A stretch of 46,679 nucleotides of DNA from Vibrio hepatarius (GCF_011806575.1 NZ_JAATOO010000029.1:1-46679); one strand, 5' to 3'; positions 8,028 to 18,104 are shown, counted from the stretch's first letter. Numbers and translations: made by a program. The notes: generated from the sequence alone by a model not told the origin.

Positions 8028-8477
8028 ATGGTGAAGAGTTTGGACCATCAGTTAGTCAAACAAATTGAAGAAATCTGTGCAGCCCGTGGAGTTAGACTGA
8101 CTACGCAGCGCAAGCGTGTCTTTGAGCTTATCTGCTCAAGCCCAAAAGCGTTTAGTGCTTATGAATTGCTGGAAGAACTACAAAAAGTTGAACCGCAAGC
8201 TAAGCCACCGACGGTATACAGAGCATTGGATTTTTTACTCGAACAAGGTTTTATTCATAGAGTAGAATCAACGAATAGTTACATCCAGTGTTGCTCTTGT
8301 AACGCACACAAACATTACTCGCATTTATTGATATGTGATAAATGCAGCAACGTTATTGAACTTCAAGACGATAGTTTGGTAGCCTTACTTGTTAATAATG
8401 CAGCAAAGCATGATTTTACGATCACCAACCATGTCATTGAGACTCATGGGGTTTGTAAAGCTTGCTCGGCTGATTAG
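8028..8477 (+). CDS. zur: Zinc uptake regulator, Fur family
   Basis: Zur is a dimeric zinc-sensing repressor of zinc uptake genes. The 149-residue protein has the Fur winged helix (RLTTQRKRVFELI, then PPTVYRALDFLLEQGFIHRV) and the C-terminal metal domain with Cys pairs CCSCNAHKHYSHLLICDKC and a final CKAC, which fit structural zinc sites. MVKSLDHQ is the longest start; neither this ATG nor the in-frame GTG (8031) or TTG (8040) has a strong ribosome binding site, so the exact N-terminus is uncertain. cheX follows after 25 bases. Confidence 0.9.
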   Translation: MVKSLDHQLVKQIEEICAARGVRLTTQRKRVFELICSSPKAFSAYELLEELQKVEPQAKPPTVYRALDFLLEQGFIHRVESTNSYIQCCSCNAHKHYSHLLICDKCSNVIELQDDSLVALLVNNAAKHDFTITNHVIETHGVCKACSAD

Positions 8478-8502
8478 CGAAAGAAAAATATAGTAGATAA
8501 TT

Positions 8503-8964
8503 ATGCGCGCTGAATTTGTTAACCCGTTTTTAGCTTCGTTGATGAACGTACTAAAGACGATGGCAGCACTAGAGTTAAAGCCACAAAAGCCAAGAGTCAA
8601 AAAAGATGAAATCGCACGTGGCGATGTGTCTGGTTTGATTGGTATGGTGGGCCCACAAACACGTGGTTCAATGTCAATTACCTTTGATGAAACTTTGGCT
8701 CTAGAGATAATGCACAAGATGCTTGGTGAGCGTCCCAATGGCCTGAATGATGAAGTGACCGATATGGTTGGTGAAATCACGAATATGGTCACGGGTGGCG
8801 CAAAGCGTATCCTCGCGGAGAGTGGCTTCGACTTTGATATGGCAACGCCGATCATTGTTTCAGGCAAAGGCCATACCATTCGCCACAAGTGTGAAGGCTC
8901 GATCATCATCATGCCTTTCACCTCTCAATGGGGTAATGCCTTCATTGAAATCTGTTTTGAATAA
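8503..8964 (+). CDS. cheX: CheX-type chemotaxis phosphatase
   Basis: CheX proteins dephosphorylate CheY-P. The 153-residue protein has the CheC/CheX fold with one active-site helix E-x2-N (VGEITNMVTGGAKRIL) and a proline about 20 residues on (DMATPIIVSGKG). GSMSITFDETLALEIMHKMLGE is the usual amphipathic segment of the family. It lies 25 bases downstream of zur on the same strand and shares a terminator, so the two are probably cotranscribed although no functional link is obvious. Which CheY or other response regulator it serves cannot be read here. Confidence 0.85.
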   Translation: MRAEFVNPFLASLMNVLKTMAALELKPQKPRVKKDEIARGDVSGLIGMVGPQTRGSMSITFDETLALEIMHKMLGERPNGLNDEVTDMVGEITNMVTGGAKRILAESGFDFDMATPIIVSGKGHTIRHKCEGSIIIMPFTSQWGNAFIEICFE

Positions 8965-8981
8965 ACAGTATTAAGAAAAGT

Positions 8982-9010
8982 AAAAAGCTTCCATGTAGGA
9001 AGCTTTTTTT
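8982..9010. terminator. Bidirectional terminator between cheX and cysC
   Basis: AAAAGCTTCC and GGAAGCTTTT form a ten-base stem around ATGTA, with a T-run on the plus side and an A-run on the left that serves as T-tail for the minus strand. It separates the convergent genes cheX and cysC. Confidence 0.9.
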
Positions 9011-9012
9011 AT

Positions 9013-9630
9013 TTAAGCGATGATAGTGCGTTGCTTTAATATTTGGATGCAATCCTCAACTAACTCGTCAATCGCCTTTTCTCCGGCTAACAAGTCAATT
9101 TCTGGATTGATTGGCGCTTCATAGTCAGAATCGATACCGGTAAAGTTGCGGATTTCTCCTGCGCGCGCTTTCTTATACAGCCCTTTAGGGTCACGCTGTT
9201 CGCACACTTCGAGCGATGTATTGACATACACTTCGAGAAACTCGCCTTCTGGCACCATTTCTCTGACCAACTGTCGCTCAGCGCGGTGAGGCGAAATAAA
9301 CGCCGACAGAACAATCAGTCCGGCGTCGGCCATCAACTTTGCGAGCTCACCGATACGACGGATGTTTTCACGACGGTCTTGCTCAGAGAAACCTAAGTCA
9401 CTACACAGACCGTGGCGTACGTTATCACCGTCTAACAAATAGGTATGGTACCCCTGCTCGGCCAGCTTGTTTTCCAACGCACCAGCAACCGTCGATTTAC
9501 CAGCACCCGATAATCCCGTAAACCATAATATCACTGGTTTTTGCTGCTTTAACTTAGCGCGGAACTCTTTATCGATAGAGTGCTGATGCCAAACGATGTT
9601 CTCGTCTTTAGTCGGCGTTTCCGTTGTCAT
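9013..9630 (-). CDS. cysC: Adenylyl-sulfate (APS) kinase
   Basis: CysC phosphorylates APS to PAPS with ATP, providing the substrate of CysH. The 205-residue protein has a P-loop GLSGAGKST (residues 39-47), then YLLDGDNVRHGLCSDLGFSEQDR, the APS-binding segment, and LIVLSAFISPHRAERQ. Length is normal for a stand-alone kinase. It is the last gene of cobA-cysD-cysN-permease-cysC, starting 12 bases after the permease stop. Confidence 0.97.
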   Translation of the reverse strand: MTTETPTKDENIVWHQHSIDKEFRAKLKQQKPVILWFTGLSGAGKSTVAGALENKLAEQGYHTYLLDGDNVRHGLCSDLGFSEQDRRENIRRIGELAKLMADAGLIVLSAFISPHRAERQLVREMVPEGEFLEVYVNTSLEVCEQRDPKGLYKKARAGEIRNFTGIDSDYEAPINPEIDLLAGEKAIDELVEDCIQILKQRTIIA

Positions 9631-9642
9631 AATTCAATCCTT

Positions 9643-11367
9643 TTAAAACGGGAAAAACTGAGGAATAAGCGCTAGTACCAATACCGAATAAACGATAGAG
9701 ATCGGTATGCCTACTCTTATGTAGTCAGTAATTTTGTAATTCCCTACGCTGTATACCAATAGATTAGTCTGGTATCCGTAAGGAGAGATAAAACTTGCGC
9801 TAGCGCCGAACAGTACCGCCATAATAAATGGCATCGGGTCTACGCCGTAGCTGATCGCCATACTGTAGCCAAGTGGGAATGCCAGTGCTGCAGCGGCATT
9901 ATTGGTGACCAGCTCGGTCAAAACCAGCGTTAACAAATATGTCGCGACCAAGGCACCAAAGACCCCCCAACCGTTAAAGCTCTCCATAAACATCTGACCT
10001 AGGCTTTCAGACAAACCAGACGAGAGCATCAGTTGAGCTATCGACAGTGCTGAACCAACGATCACCACGATATCAATTGGAAAACGGCGGCGCAGTTCAC
10101 CGAGCTGAACGATACCGCTAAACAATGCCACCAGCAGGAACACCGAAAGTCCTTTGATCAACGGTACCCAGCCAAGCAATGCGAATGCGATCACCGTACA
10201 AAAACCACCTAAAACCATCGCTGATTTGTGCGAATCTAAACGAGCACTGGAGTCGAGGTCGTTGATCACAACAAACTCTTTACGGTGTGCACGGCGTTCT
10301 TGTTCAAAACGTTTACCAGGCACTAATACCAAGGTATCACCGGCGTTTAAGGTAATATTCCCTAATCCGCCTTGTAATCGTTCATGCCCACGTCGGATTG
10401 CAACGACCACCGCGTCAAAACGGTCACGGAAATGACTCGATTTCAAGGTTTTGTTACAAAAGCTCGCCGAAGAACTCACGACCACTTCAACAAAACTTTG
10501 GCCGTTAAGATGGTGCTGACCAAAGAGCGTCAGCCCTTGAATATCTTGCAGTGTCGCGACGCTTTCAACATCACCACAGAACAACAAGCTATCACGAGCC
10601 TGCAAGACAAAGTCTGGCTCGACAGGGGCAATGGTTTTACCGTCACGCACGACTTCGGCCAAAAACAACTTACGCAAAGCGCGCAGGTTATTTTCATTAA
10701 TACTACGACCGACTAACGGTGAACCCGGCTCGACTTTCGCTTCTAGAAAGTAAGACAGTTCTTCTTGGTTTTGATCTTCATAGCTCGGCAGAAGGTAACT
10801 CAGAGGGATCAGGATCAACAGCCCAGCCACCAGCACTGATAAGCCGATCATCGTCGGAGAAAAGAAACCTAAACTCGGCAAGCCAGCATCTTCAACAAAG
10901 CTGTTGATGATCAAATTGGTCGAGGTGCCGATCAGAGTGAGAGTACCGCCTAAGATCGCCGTATAAGATAACGGGATCAACAGCTTGGACGGCGCGTGTT
11001 GCTGATTACGTTTAATCGCACTGATCAGTGAAATCACTACCGCGGTATTATTAGTGAATGACGACAAAAAGGCGGTCGATAAACCCAACTTGGCAACCAC
11101 AGTGCCTAAACAACCGGTTGATAAAGAGCGGCTCACCCAGCTTATCAGCATGGTTTTTTCCAGCGCCGCCGACGCTACGATCAGTAGCACCAGCGTCACC
11201 AGCGAAGAGTTGGTAAAGTTAGTGGCAACATCGCCGACTTCAATCATGCCCGCCATAAAAGCAATAAATGCCGCGCCAGCAAAAATGAAGCTTGGTTTAA
11301 TGCGTGTTGTTAGTAGGCAGGTTACTGTCCCCAGTAACAACGCCAACACAAAACCTTGTTGCCACAT
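9643..11367 (-). CDS. SLC13-family permease with two RCK_C domains, probable sulfate transporter
   Basis: The 574-residue inner membrane protein has two blocks of membrane segments (about residues 1-190 and 380-574) around a cytoplasmic insert. Both blocks show the divalent-anion/sodium symporter pattern with repeated TNNxA-type motifs (SFTNNTAVVIS; ELVTNNAAAALAFP). The insert holds two TrkA_C/RCK_C-like domains (EPGSPLVGRSINENNL and a second ending AGDTLVLVPGK). It is embedded between cysN and cysC, so sulfate uptake is the likely job. That substrate is inferred from context; the fold allows other anions. Confidence 0.85.
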   Translation of the reverse strand: MWQQGFVLALLLGTVTCLLTTRIKPSFIFAGAAFIAFMAGMIEVGDVATNFTNSSLVTLVLLIVASAALEKTMLISWVSRSLSTGCLGTVVAKLGLSTAFLSSFTNNTAVVISLISAIKRNQQHAPSKLLIPLSYTAILGGTLTLIGTSTNLIINSFVEDAGLPSLGFFSPTMIGLSVLVAGLLILIPLSYLLPSYEDQNQEELSYFLEAKVEPGSPLVGRSINENNLRALRKLFLAEVVRDGKTIAPVEPDFVLQARDSLLFCGDVESVATLQDIQGLTLFGQHHLNGQSFVEVVVSSSASFCNKTLKSSHFRDRFDAVVVAIRRGHERLQGGLGNITLNAGDTLVLVPGKRFEQERRAHRKEFVVINDLDSSARLDSHKSAMVLGGFCTVIAFALLGWVPLIKGLSVFLLVALFSGIVQLGELRRRFPIDIVVIVGSALSIAQLMLSSGLSESLGQMFMESFNGWGVFGALVATYLLTLVLTELVTNNAAAALAFPLGYSMAISYGVDPMPFIMAVLFGASASFISPYGYQTNLLVYSVGNYKITDYIRVGIPISIVYSVLVLALIPQFFPF

Positions 11368-11394
11368 AACTTTTCCTTGTCAGTAAGTGAGTAC

Positions 11395-12822
<1,428 letters not shown>

Positions 12823-12842
12823 TTTCTTTCCTTAGATCCTGT

Positions 12843-13751
12843 TTAGAAGTAACCCTGACGCTTTTTCAGCTCCATCGATCCCGACTGATCATGGTCGATC
12901 GCTCGGCCTTGGCGTTCACTCGATGTCGCCACCAGCATCTCTTCAATAATGCCTGTCAGCGTGTTGGCTTCTGATTCGATCGCGCCAGTCAGTGGGTAAC
13001 AACCCAACGTACGGAAGCGAACGCTTTTCTCTTCAATTCTCTCGCCTGGTTGTAGCTTCATGCGCTCGTCGTCGACCATGATCAACATGCCGTCACGCTC
13101 TACTACCGGACGCTTCTCTGAAAGATAAAGCGGTACGATCTCGATATTTTCTAAGTAGATGTATTGCCAGATATCTAACTCGGTCCAGTTAGATAGCGGG
13201 AATACGCGGATGCTTTCGCCTTTATTGATTTGACCGTTGTAAGTGCGCCAAAGCTCAGGACGTTGATTCTTCGGATCCCAGGTGTGGTTCTTGTCGCGGA
13301 ATGAGTAAACACGCTCTTTCGCACGTGATTTCTCTTCGTCACGACGTGCTCCGCCGAATGCCGCGTCAAAACCGTATTTGTTCAACGCTTGCTTCAGACC
13401 TTGGGTTTTCATAATGTCAGTGTGCTTAGACGAACCATGCTCAAACGGGCTGATGCCCATTGCCAAACCGTCTGGGTTCTTATGTACTAAAAGCTCAAAG
13501 CCGTATTTTTCTGCCGTACGGTCACGGAACTCGATCATCTCTTTGAATTTCCAATCCGTATCCACGTGTAGAAGCGGGAAAGGAATCTTGCCTGGGTAAA
13601 ATGCTTTACGTGCAAGATGCAGCATGACTGATGAATCCTTACCGATGGAATACATCATCACTGGGTTATCAAATTCAGCAGCGACTTCACGGATGATATG
13701 AATACTCTCCGCTTCCAACTGCTTCAAATGGGTTAATCGTTCTTGGTCCAT
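12843..13751 (-). CDS. cysD: Sulfate adenylyltransferase subunit 2
   Basis: CysD is the catalytic subunit that joins sulfate and ATP to give APS and pyrophosphate. The PP-loop is visible as MYSIGKDSSVMLHLA near the N-terminus, followed by HVDTDWKFKEM and FGGARRDEEKSRAKER. I use the start MDQERLTHLK (302 residues): AAGGAAG sits nine bases before it, and family members begin here, whereas the upstream ATG at 13796 would add 15 unusual residues. It is second in the operon after cobA. Confidence 0.97.
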   Translation of the reverse strand: MDQERLTHLKQLEAESIHIIREVAAEFDNPVMMYSIGKDSSVMLHLARKAFYPGKIPFPLLHVDTDWKFKEMIEFRDRTAEKYGFELLVHKNPDGLAMGISPFEHGSSKHTDIMKTQGLKQALNKYGFDAAFGGARRDEEKSRAKERVYSFRDKNHTWDPKNQRPELWRTYNGQINKGESIRVFPLSNWTELDIWQYIYLENIEIVPLYLSEKRPVVERDGMLIMVDDERMKLQPGERIEEKSVRFRTLGCYPLTGAIESEANTLTGIIEEMLVATSSERQGRAIDHDQSGSMELKKRQGYF

Positions 13752-13805
13752 GTTAGGGCTTCCTTTACGACTCTTAATGAGCTTCTGACTAGTCAAAATT
13801 TGGTA

Positions 13806-14678
13806 TTAGGCAAATTGGCGTTGCTGCTCATCTGCCTGTTGTGAAGTCGAGAACCACGCCAGCTTTTCTGACAGGGATACGACTTCTCCGATTACAATTA
13901 GCGACGGTGACTGCGCGCCTTGGGCGAGTTCAGCAAGTTGAGCAAGCTGACCTTTAAATACCTTTTGAGTTGCTTGTGTCCCGCGCTCGATAATGGCGAT
14001 CGGTGTGTTTGGATTACGTCCGTGTTCAACTAACTGGGCTTGAATGTACTCAGACTTCATCAAGCCCATATAGATAACTAAGGTTTGGTTGCCGCGCGCC
14101 AGTGTCGACCAATCCATTTGGTCGCTCTCTGCTTTCAAGTGTCCGGTAATAAACATCGCTGACTGAGCAAAATCGCGATGAGTAAGAGGAATCCCGGCAT
14201 ACGCAGTCGCACCGGCAGCGGCAGTAATTCCAGGCACAACATGAAATGAAATGCCCGCATCCGCCAAGACTTCTAACTCTTCACCGCCACGGCCAAAAAT
14301 GAAGGGATCGCCGCCTTTGATGCGCACCACGCGATGACCTTGCTTGGCAAAGTCGACCAATAGCTGGTTGGTTTTTTCTTGAGGAACACTGTGGTGACCT
14401 GCGCGTTTACCGACACAAACTTGGATAGTGTCGCTAGGCACGAGAGACATGATTTCGTCGGAGACAAGGTAGTCAAACAGCACAACGTCTGCTTGCTGTA
14501 AAAAACGCAGCGCCTTTAATGTCAGTAACTCAACGTCACCCGGTCCTGAGCCCACAAGCGCGACTTCGCCATGGCCAAGCAAACTGCTACCAATCGAGTT
14601 TAGGTTTGTTTGTTCATTGCGCTGCGCGTGCGAATTACTCAGAGGAAACTGAGAAACCGTATCCTTACTCGCCATCAT
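13806..14678 (-). CDS. cobA: Uroporphyrinogen-III C-methyltransferase
   Basis: This SAM-dependent enzyme makes precorrin-2, the first committed step to siroheme, the sulfite reductase cofactor. The 290-residue protein has VALVGSGPGDVELLT, KALRFLQQADVVLFDYLVS, GGDPFIFGRGGEE and PGITAAAGATAYAGIPLTHRD, all hallmarks of SUMT enzymes. It is a stand-alone methyltransferase with no dehydrogenase/ferrochelatase half as in enteric CysG, so the later siroheme steps must be encoded elsewhere. An ATG pair gives a one-residue start ambiguity. It heads the cysDN-C operon. Confidence 0.95.
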   Translation of the reverse strand: MMASKDTVSQFPLSNSHAQRNEQTNLNSIGSSLLGHGEVALVGSGPGDVELLTLKALRFLQQADVVLFDYLVSDEIMSLVPSDTIQVCVGKRAGHHSVPQEKTNQLLVDFAKQGHRVVRIKGGDPFIFGRGGEELEVLADAGISFHVVPGITAAAGATAYAGIPLTHRDFAQSAMFITGHLKAESDQMDWSTLARGNQTLVIYMGLMKSEYIQAQLVEHGRNPNTPIAIIERGTQATQKVFKGQLAQLAELAQGAQSPSLIVIGEVVSLSEKLAWFSTSQQADEQQRQFA

Positions 14679-14704
14679 GTCATCCTCTTGCTGTTGATGA
14701 GGGC

Positions 14705-14734
14705 ATTATGGCGCCCAATACATATTACCTGAAA
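14705..14734 (-). promoter_or_regulatory. Possible promoter of the cobA-cysDNC operon
   Basis: Minus strand: TTTCAG (14729-14734), 18-base spacer, CATAAT (14705-14710), leader of about 20 bases. A weak -35 is usual for activator-dependent cys promoters. It overlaps a 6+6 inverted repeat at 14731-14746. Confidence 0.35.
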
Positions 14735-14746
14735 TTCTAAAATTTC
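14731..14746. repeat. Small inverted repeat in the cobA-cpdB gap
   Basis: GAAATT-CTAA-AATTTC is a perfect dyad in the divergent intergenic region, overlapping the putative cobA -35. It is operator-like, but the regulator is unknown. The rest of the roughly 258-base gap shows no RNA gene. Confidence 0.6.
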
Positions 14747-14936
14747 ATTTTTTATACTATTTATTGATAAGACGACACGCAGAACAAGAATGTAGACGAG
14801 AGATTTTTGAGAGATTGTCAGCAGAGTCCAGTATAACCAACACGTTAGATCACACTTTACGATTCACTGAAATCATCGTTTCATGTCATTTTGTTACATT
14901 AAGCATGGTGCTAACAAACGCTATCGGAGCTTAAAA

Positions 14937-16898
14937 ATGAAATTAGCAGTGAAACCTCTTTCTTTAGCAGTCTTGGGTGGGATGCTGACCATGGCTGGTC
15001 CAGCAATGGCTGATACCATCAAACTACGTATTGTCGAAACAACCGACATCCATACCAACGTGATGGATTACGATTACTACAAAGACAAACCAAGCCAAAA
15101 GATTGGTCTGACTCGTGCTGCTACTTTGGTTAAACAAGCCCGAGCGGAAGTGGAAAACAGCGTATTAGTCGACAACGGCGACCTGATCCAAGGGAGTCCA
15201 ATGGGTGACTACATGGCCGCGAAAGGCATCGAAAAAGGCGAAGTCCATCCTGTTTATAAAGCGATGAATACGCTCGACTACGATGTAGGCAACATTGGTA
15301 ACCACGAATTTAACTATGGTTTAGAGTTCCTCGCAGAAACCCTTAATGACGCTGATTTCCCGTATGTAAACGCGAACGTATTTAATAAGAAAACGGGTGA
15401 GCATTACTTCAAACCTTACATCATCAAAACTCACACTTTTAAAGATGTCGATGGTGCTGAACAAGAAATTAAAGTCGGCTACATCGGTTTCGTTCCACCG
15501 CAAATCATGGTGTGGGATAAGAAAAATTTAGAAGGCAAAGTGTTTGCCAAAGACATCAAAGAAACCGCACAAAAACTGGTCCCAGAAATGAAAGCGGCGG
15601 GCGCGGATGTGATCGTGGCGATTCCTCACTCTGGAGTCTCGTCAGACCCACATAAAGTTGGTGCAGAAAACTCGACTTACTACCTTTCTGAAGTAGAAGG
15701 CATCGATGCGATTGCGTTTGGCCACTCTCACGCGGTGTTCCCTGGTAAAGGCTTTGACAACATTCCAGGTGTTGATAATCAGAAAGGCACCATCAACGGC
15801 GTCGCCGCGGTGATGCCAGGCCGTTGGGGCAGCCACGTTGGCGTGATTGACCTTGAGTTAAAAGAGCAAAATGGTCAGTGGCAGGTGGTGACCGCACAGT
15901 CTGAAGCACGCCCTATTTACGATAAAAACGCCCAGAAACCACTGGCAGAAGCCGACGCGGACATCGTTAAAGCGCTTGAAGCTGACCATAAAGGAACACG
16001 TGAGTTTGTTAACCAGCCAATTGGCAAAGCCAATGACGTGATGTACAGCTTCTTAGCACTCGTGCAAGACGACCCAACAGTACAGATCGTTAACCTCGCG
16101 CAAAAAGATTACGTAGAACGTTTTATCCAAGGCGATCCAGACTTAGCCGATATCCCTGTATTGTCAGCAGCCGCACCATTTAAAGCCGGTGGCCGTAAGA
16201 ATGACCCAGCGAACTTCACCGAGGTCGAATCTGGACAGCTAACCTTCCGTAACGCAGCCGACCTTTATCTCTACCCGAACACCCTAGTGGCAATGAAGGT
16301 CACCGGTAAAGAAGTCAAAGAGTGGTTGGAATGCAGCGCGGGCCAATTCAAACAAATCGACGTCAACAGCACGGCGCCTCAGAGCCTTATCGACTGGGAT
16401 GGTTTCCGTACCTACAACTTTGATGTGATTGATGGCTTGACCTACCAAATCGACGTGACTCAGCCAGCGAAATACGATGGTGACTGTAAAGTCGTCAACC
16501 CAGACGCACAACGCATCGTTGGTTTAACCTACCAAGGTAAGCCCATCGAAATGAGCCAGGACTTCATCATCGCAACCAATAATTACCGCGCGTACAGCAA
16601 CAAGTTCCCAGGCACAGGCTCTGACTTCGTTGCGTTCGATTCGCCAGACGAAAACCGCTCAGTGGTTGCCGCCTACATTACTCGCGTGAGCCAAGAGAAT
16701 GGTGAGTTTGCCCCAAGTGCGGATAACAACTGGTCGTTTGCGCCGATTAAATCGGACAAAGCGTTGGATATTCGCTTTGAAACTTCACCAAGCGAGAAAG
16801 CAGCCAAGTTCATCAAGGAAAAAGGTCAATATCCGATGAAACATGTGGCGACCGACGATGTCGGTTTTGCGGTCTACCAAATCGACTTGCAAAAATAA
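14937..16898 (+). CDS. cpdB: 2',3'-cyclic-nucleotide 2'-phosphodiesterase/3'-nucleotidase, periplasmic
   Basis: CpdB hydrolyses 2',3'-cyclic nucleotides and 3'-nucleotides in the periplasm for nucleoside and phosphate salvage. The 653-residue protein begins with a Sec signal peptide (cleavage after AMA, residue 25). It has the metallophosphoesterase ligands DIHTN, DNGDLIQGS, GNHEFNYG and AIPHSG then GHSH, and the C-terminal 5'-nucleotidase domain with ATNNYRAYSNKFPG. I start at MKLAVKPL because GGAG lies just upstream and it begins the signal peptide; an ATG at 14883 would add 18 residues. It is monocistronic. Confidence 0.95.
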   Translation: MKLAVKPLSLAVLGGMLTMAGPAMADTIKLRIVETTDIHTNVMDYDYYKDKPSQKIGLTRAATLVKQARAEVENSVLVDNGDLIQGSPMGDYMAAKGIEKGEVHPVYKAMNTLDYDVGNIGNHEFNYGLEFLAETLNDADFPYVNANVFNKKTGEHYFKPYIIKTHTFKDVDGAEQEIKVGYIGFVPPQIMVWDKKNLEGKVFAKDIKETAQKLVPEMKAAGADVIVAIPHSGVSSDPHKVGAENSTYYLSEVEGIDAIAFGHSHAVFPGKGFDNIPGVDNQKGTINGVAAVMPGRWGSHVGVIDLELKEQNGQWQVVTAQSEARPIYDKNAQKPLAEADADIVKALEADHKGTREFVNQPIGKANDVMYSFLALVQDDPTVQIVNLAQKDYVERFIQGDPDLADIPVLSAAAPFKAGGRKNDPANFTEVESGQLTFRNAADLYLYPNTLVAMKVTGKEVKEWLECSAGQFKQIDVNSTAPQSLIDWDGFRTYNFDVIDGLTYQIDVTQPAKYDGDCKVVNPDAQRIVGLTYQGKPIEMSQDFIIATNNYRAYSNKFPGTGSDFVAFDSPDENRSVVAAYITRVSQENGEFAPSADNNWSFAPIKSDKALDIRFETSPSEKAAKFIKEKGQYPMKHVATDDVGFAVYQIDLQK

Positions 16899-16917
16899 TT
16901 GTTAAGATATCATCTCA

Positions 16918-16943
16918 AGCCGCGACAACCGTCGCGGCTTTTT
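16918..16943 (+). terminator. Terminator of cpdB
   Basis: AGCCGCGAC and GTCGCGGCT form a nine-base GC-rich stem around AACC, followed by TTTTT, 20 bases after the cpdB stop. Confidence 0.95.
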
Positions 16944-17009
16944 TCATCCTCGCAATGACAAAAAGTGCGGTAAAATTAGAGCACTGTTTTTACTCATCTG
17001 TTATCCGCC

Positions 17010-17573
17010 ATGTTTGAACGTTTCCAACAACAACTCACTGACAACGGTTTTAACCCTCAAGAGATTGAGCAACTGACTCATTCTGCGCGATTAATTGAGC
17101 TCCCGACCCGTCATATTTTGTTGCATCAAGGCCAAGTCGGTGAAGAGATATTCTTTCTGTTGGAGGGCATCTGTCACTCAGCGTATCTGACTGATAAAGG
17201 CAAAGAGTTCAGTAAAGAGTTCTACTGGGAGAACGACTGGATCATCGGATTTGAAAGCCTGATCAAACAGCAAGCCTCGCCCTATCTGCTGGAATCGTTG
17301 ACACCTTGCACATTGATTACACTGCCAGTTGAAACACTGCGAGCTTGGCGCGAACAGAAACACAGCGTCTACCTCAAGCTGCTCGAAACCCAGTTGATGT
17401 ATAAAGAAAACAAAGAGCGTTTTATGCTGCTATACAGCCCCGAGCAACGCTACGAATTGTTCTGCCACCATTATCCAGAGCTACTCGAACGCTTAAACGA
17501 CTACCAAATCGCGGCCTATTTAGGTATTACGCCGATCAGTTTGAGCCGGATAAAAAAGCGCGCACAAAGTTAA
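17010..17573 (+). CDS. Crp/Fnr-family transcriptional regulator
   Basis: The 187-residue protein has an N-terminal cyclic-nucleotide-binding-like beta roll (LPTRHILLHQGQVGEEIFFLLEGI, residues about 31-54), a dimerisation helix, and a short C-terminal helix-turn-helix (LNDYQIAAYLGITPISLSRIKKR). No Fnr-type cysteine cluster is visible and the arginine/serine cAMP pocket is not conserved, so the ligand is unknown. This short form is common among uncharacterised Crp-fold regulators. It precedes elaA on the same strand with about 70 bases between. The Shine-Dalgarno is weak. Confidence 0.85.
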   Translation: MFERFQQQLTDNGFNPQEIEQLTHSARLIELPTRHILLHQGQVGEEIFFLLEGICHSAYLTDKGKEFSKEFYWENDWIIGFESLIKQQASPYLLESLTPCTLITLPVETLRAWREQKHSVYLKLLETQLMYKENKERFMLLYSPEQRYELFCHHYPELLERLNDYQIAAYLGITPISLSRIKKRAQS

Positions 17574-17642
17574 CAATTGTTAATGCCTTTTGTTCGCTAG
17601 CCTGTTAATTTTCTGAGACTTTTGTTTATCTTCGAGAGCGAT

Positions 17643-18095
17643 ATGATCCACTGGCAACTTGTCCCGTTTACTCAGCTGACTACGCAGCAACTTTATCAAT
17701 TACTTCAACTGCGAGTAGACGTATTCGTCGTCGAGCAAACTTGTCCTTACCCAGAACTGGATGGTAAAGATTGCCTCCCAGAAGTCCATCACCTGTTGGG
17801 CTATAAAGACGATGAACTGATAGCTTGTGCGCGTTTATTGCCTAAAGGCGTAAGCTACCCTTCCGTCAGTATTGGACGCGTGGCAACTAAGCAAACACAT
17901 CGTGGTGGTGGTCTGGGTCATCAGTTGATTCAGCAAGCCTTGGCTGGTTGTGAACACCTTTGGCCTCAATCAGATATCGAGATCGGCGCGCAAGAACACC
18001 TCGCCGGCTTTTACGCTCAGCATGGTTTTGCTGCAACTTCAGCAATGTATCTCGAAGACGATATCCCCCATATCGATATGAAGCTGTCTAAGTAA
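17643..18095 (+). CDS. elaA: ElaA-type GNAT N-acetyltransferase
   Basis: The 150-residue protein matches ElaA, a GNAT acetyltransferase of unknown substrate. MIHWQLVPF parallels E. coli MIEWQ, then LYQLLQLRVDVFVVEQTCPYPELDG, the acetyl-CoA loop VATKQTHRGGGLGHQLI, and AGFYAQHGF. I start at 17643 because GAGAG precedes it at good spacing and because of the ElaA alignment; an upstream ATG at 17622 would add seven residues. The EamA gene follows after nine bases. Confidence 0.9.
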   Translation: MIHWQLVPFTQLTTQQLYQLLQLRVDVFVVEQTCPYPELDGKDCLPEVHHLLGYKDDELIACARLLPKGVSYPSVSIGRVATKQTHRGGGLGHQLIQQALAGCEHLWPQSDIEIGAQEHLAGFYAQHGFAATSAMYLEDDIPHIDMKLSK

Positions 18096-18104
18096 GATCC
18101 GTCT

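Noticed and set aside
8385..8921. 178-codon minus-strand frame opposite zur and cheX
   Set aside because: It is antisense to two well-supported genes and shows no protein-like pattern; it is a shadow of their codon use.
14836..14860. CRP site upstream of cpdB
   Set aside because: Only one half-site (TGTGA on the minus strand) is good; the second half is too poor.
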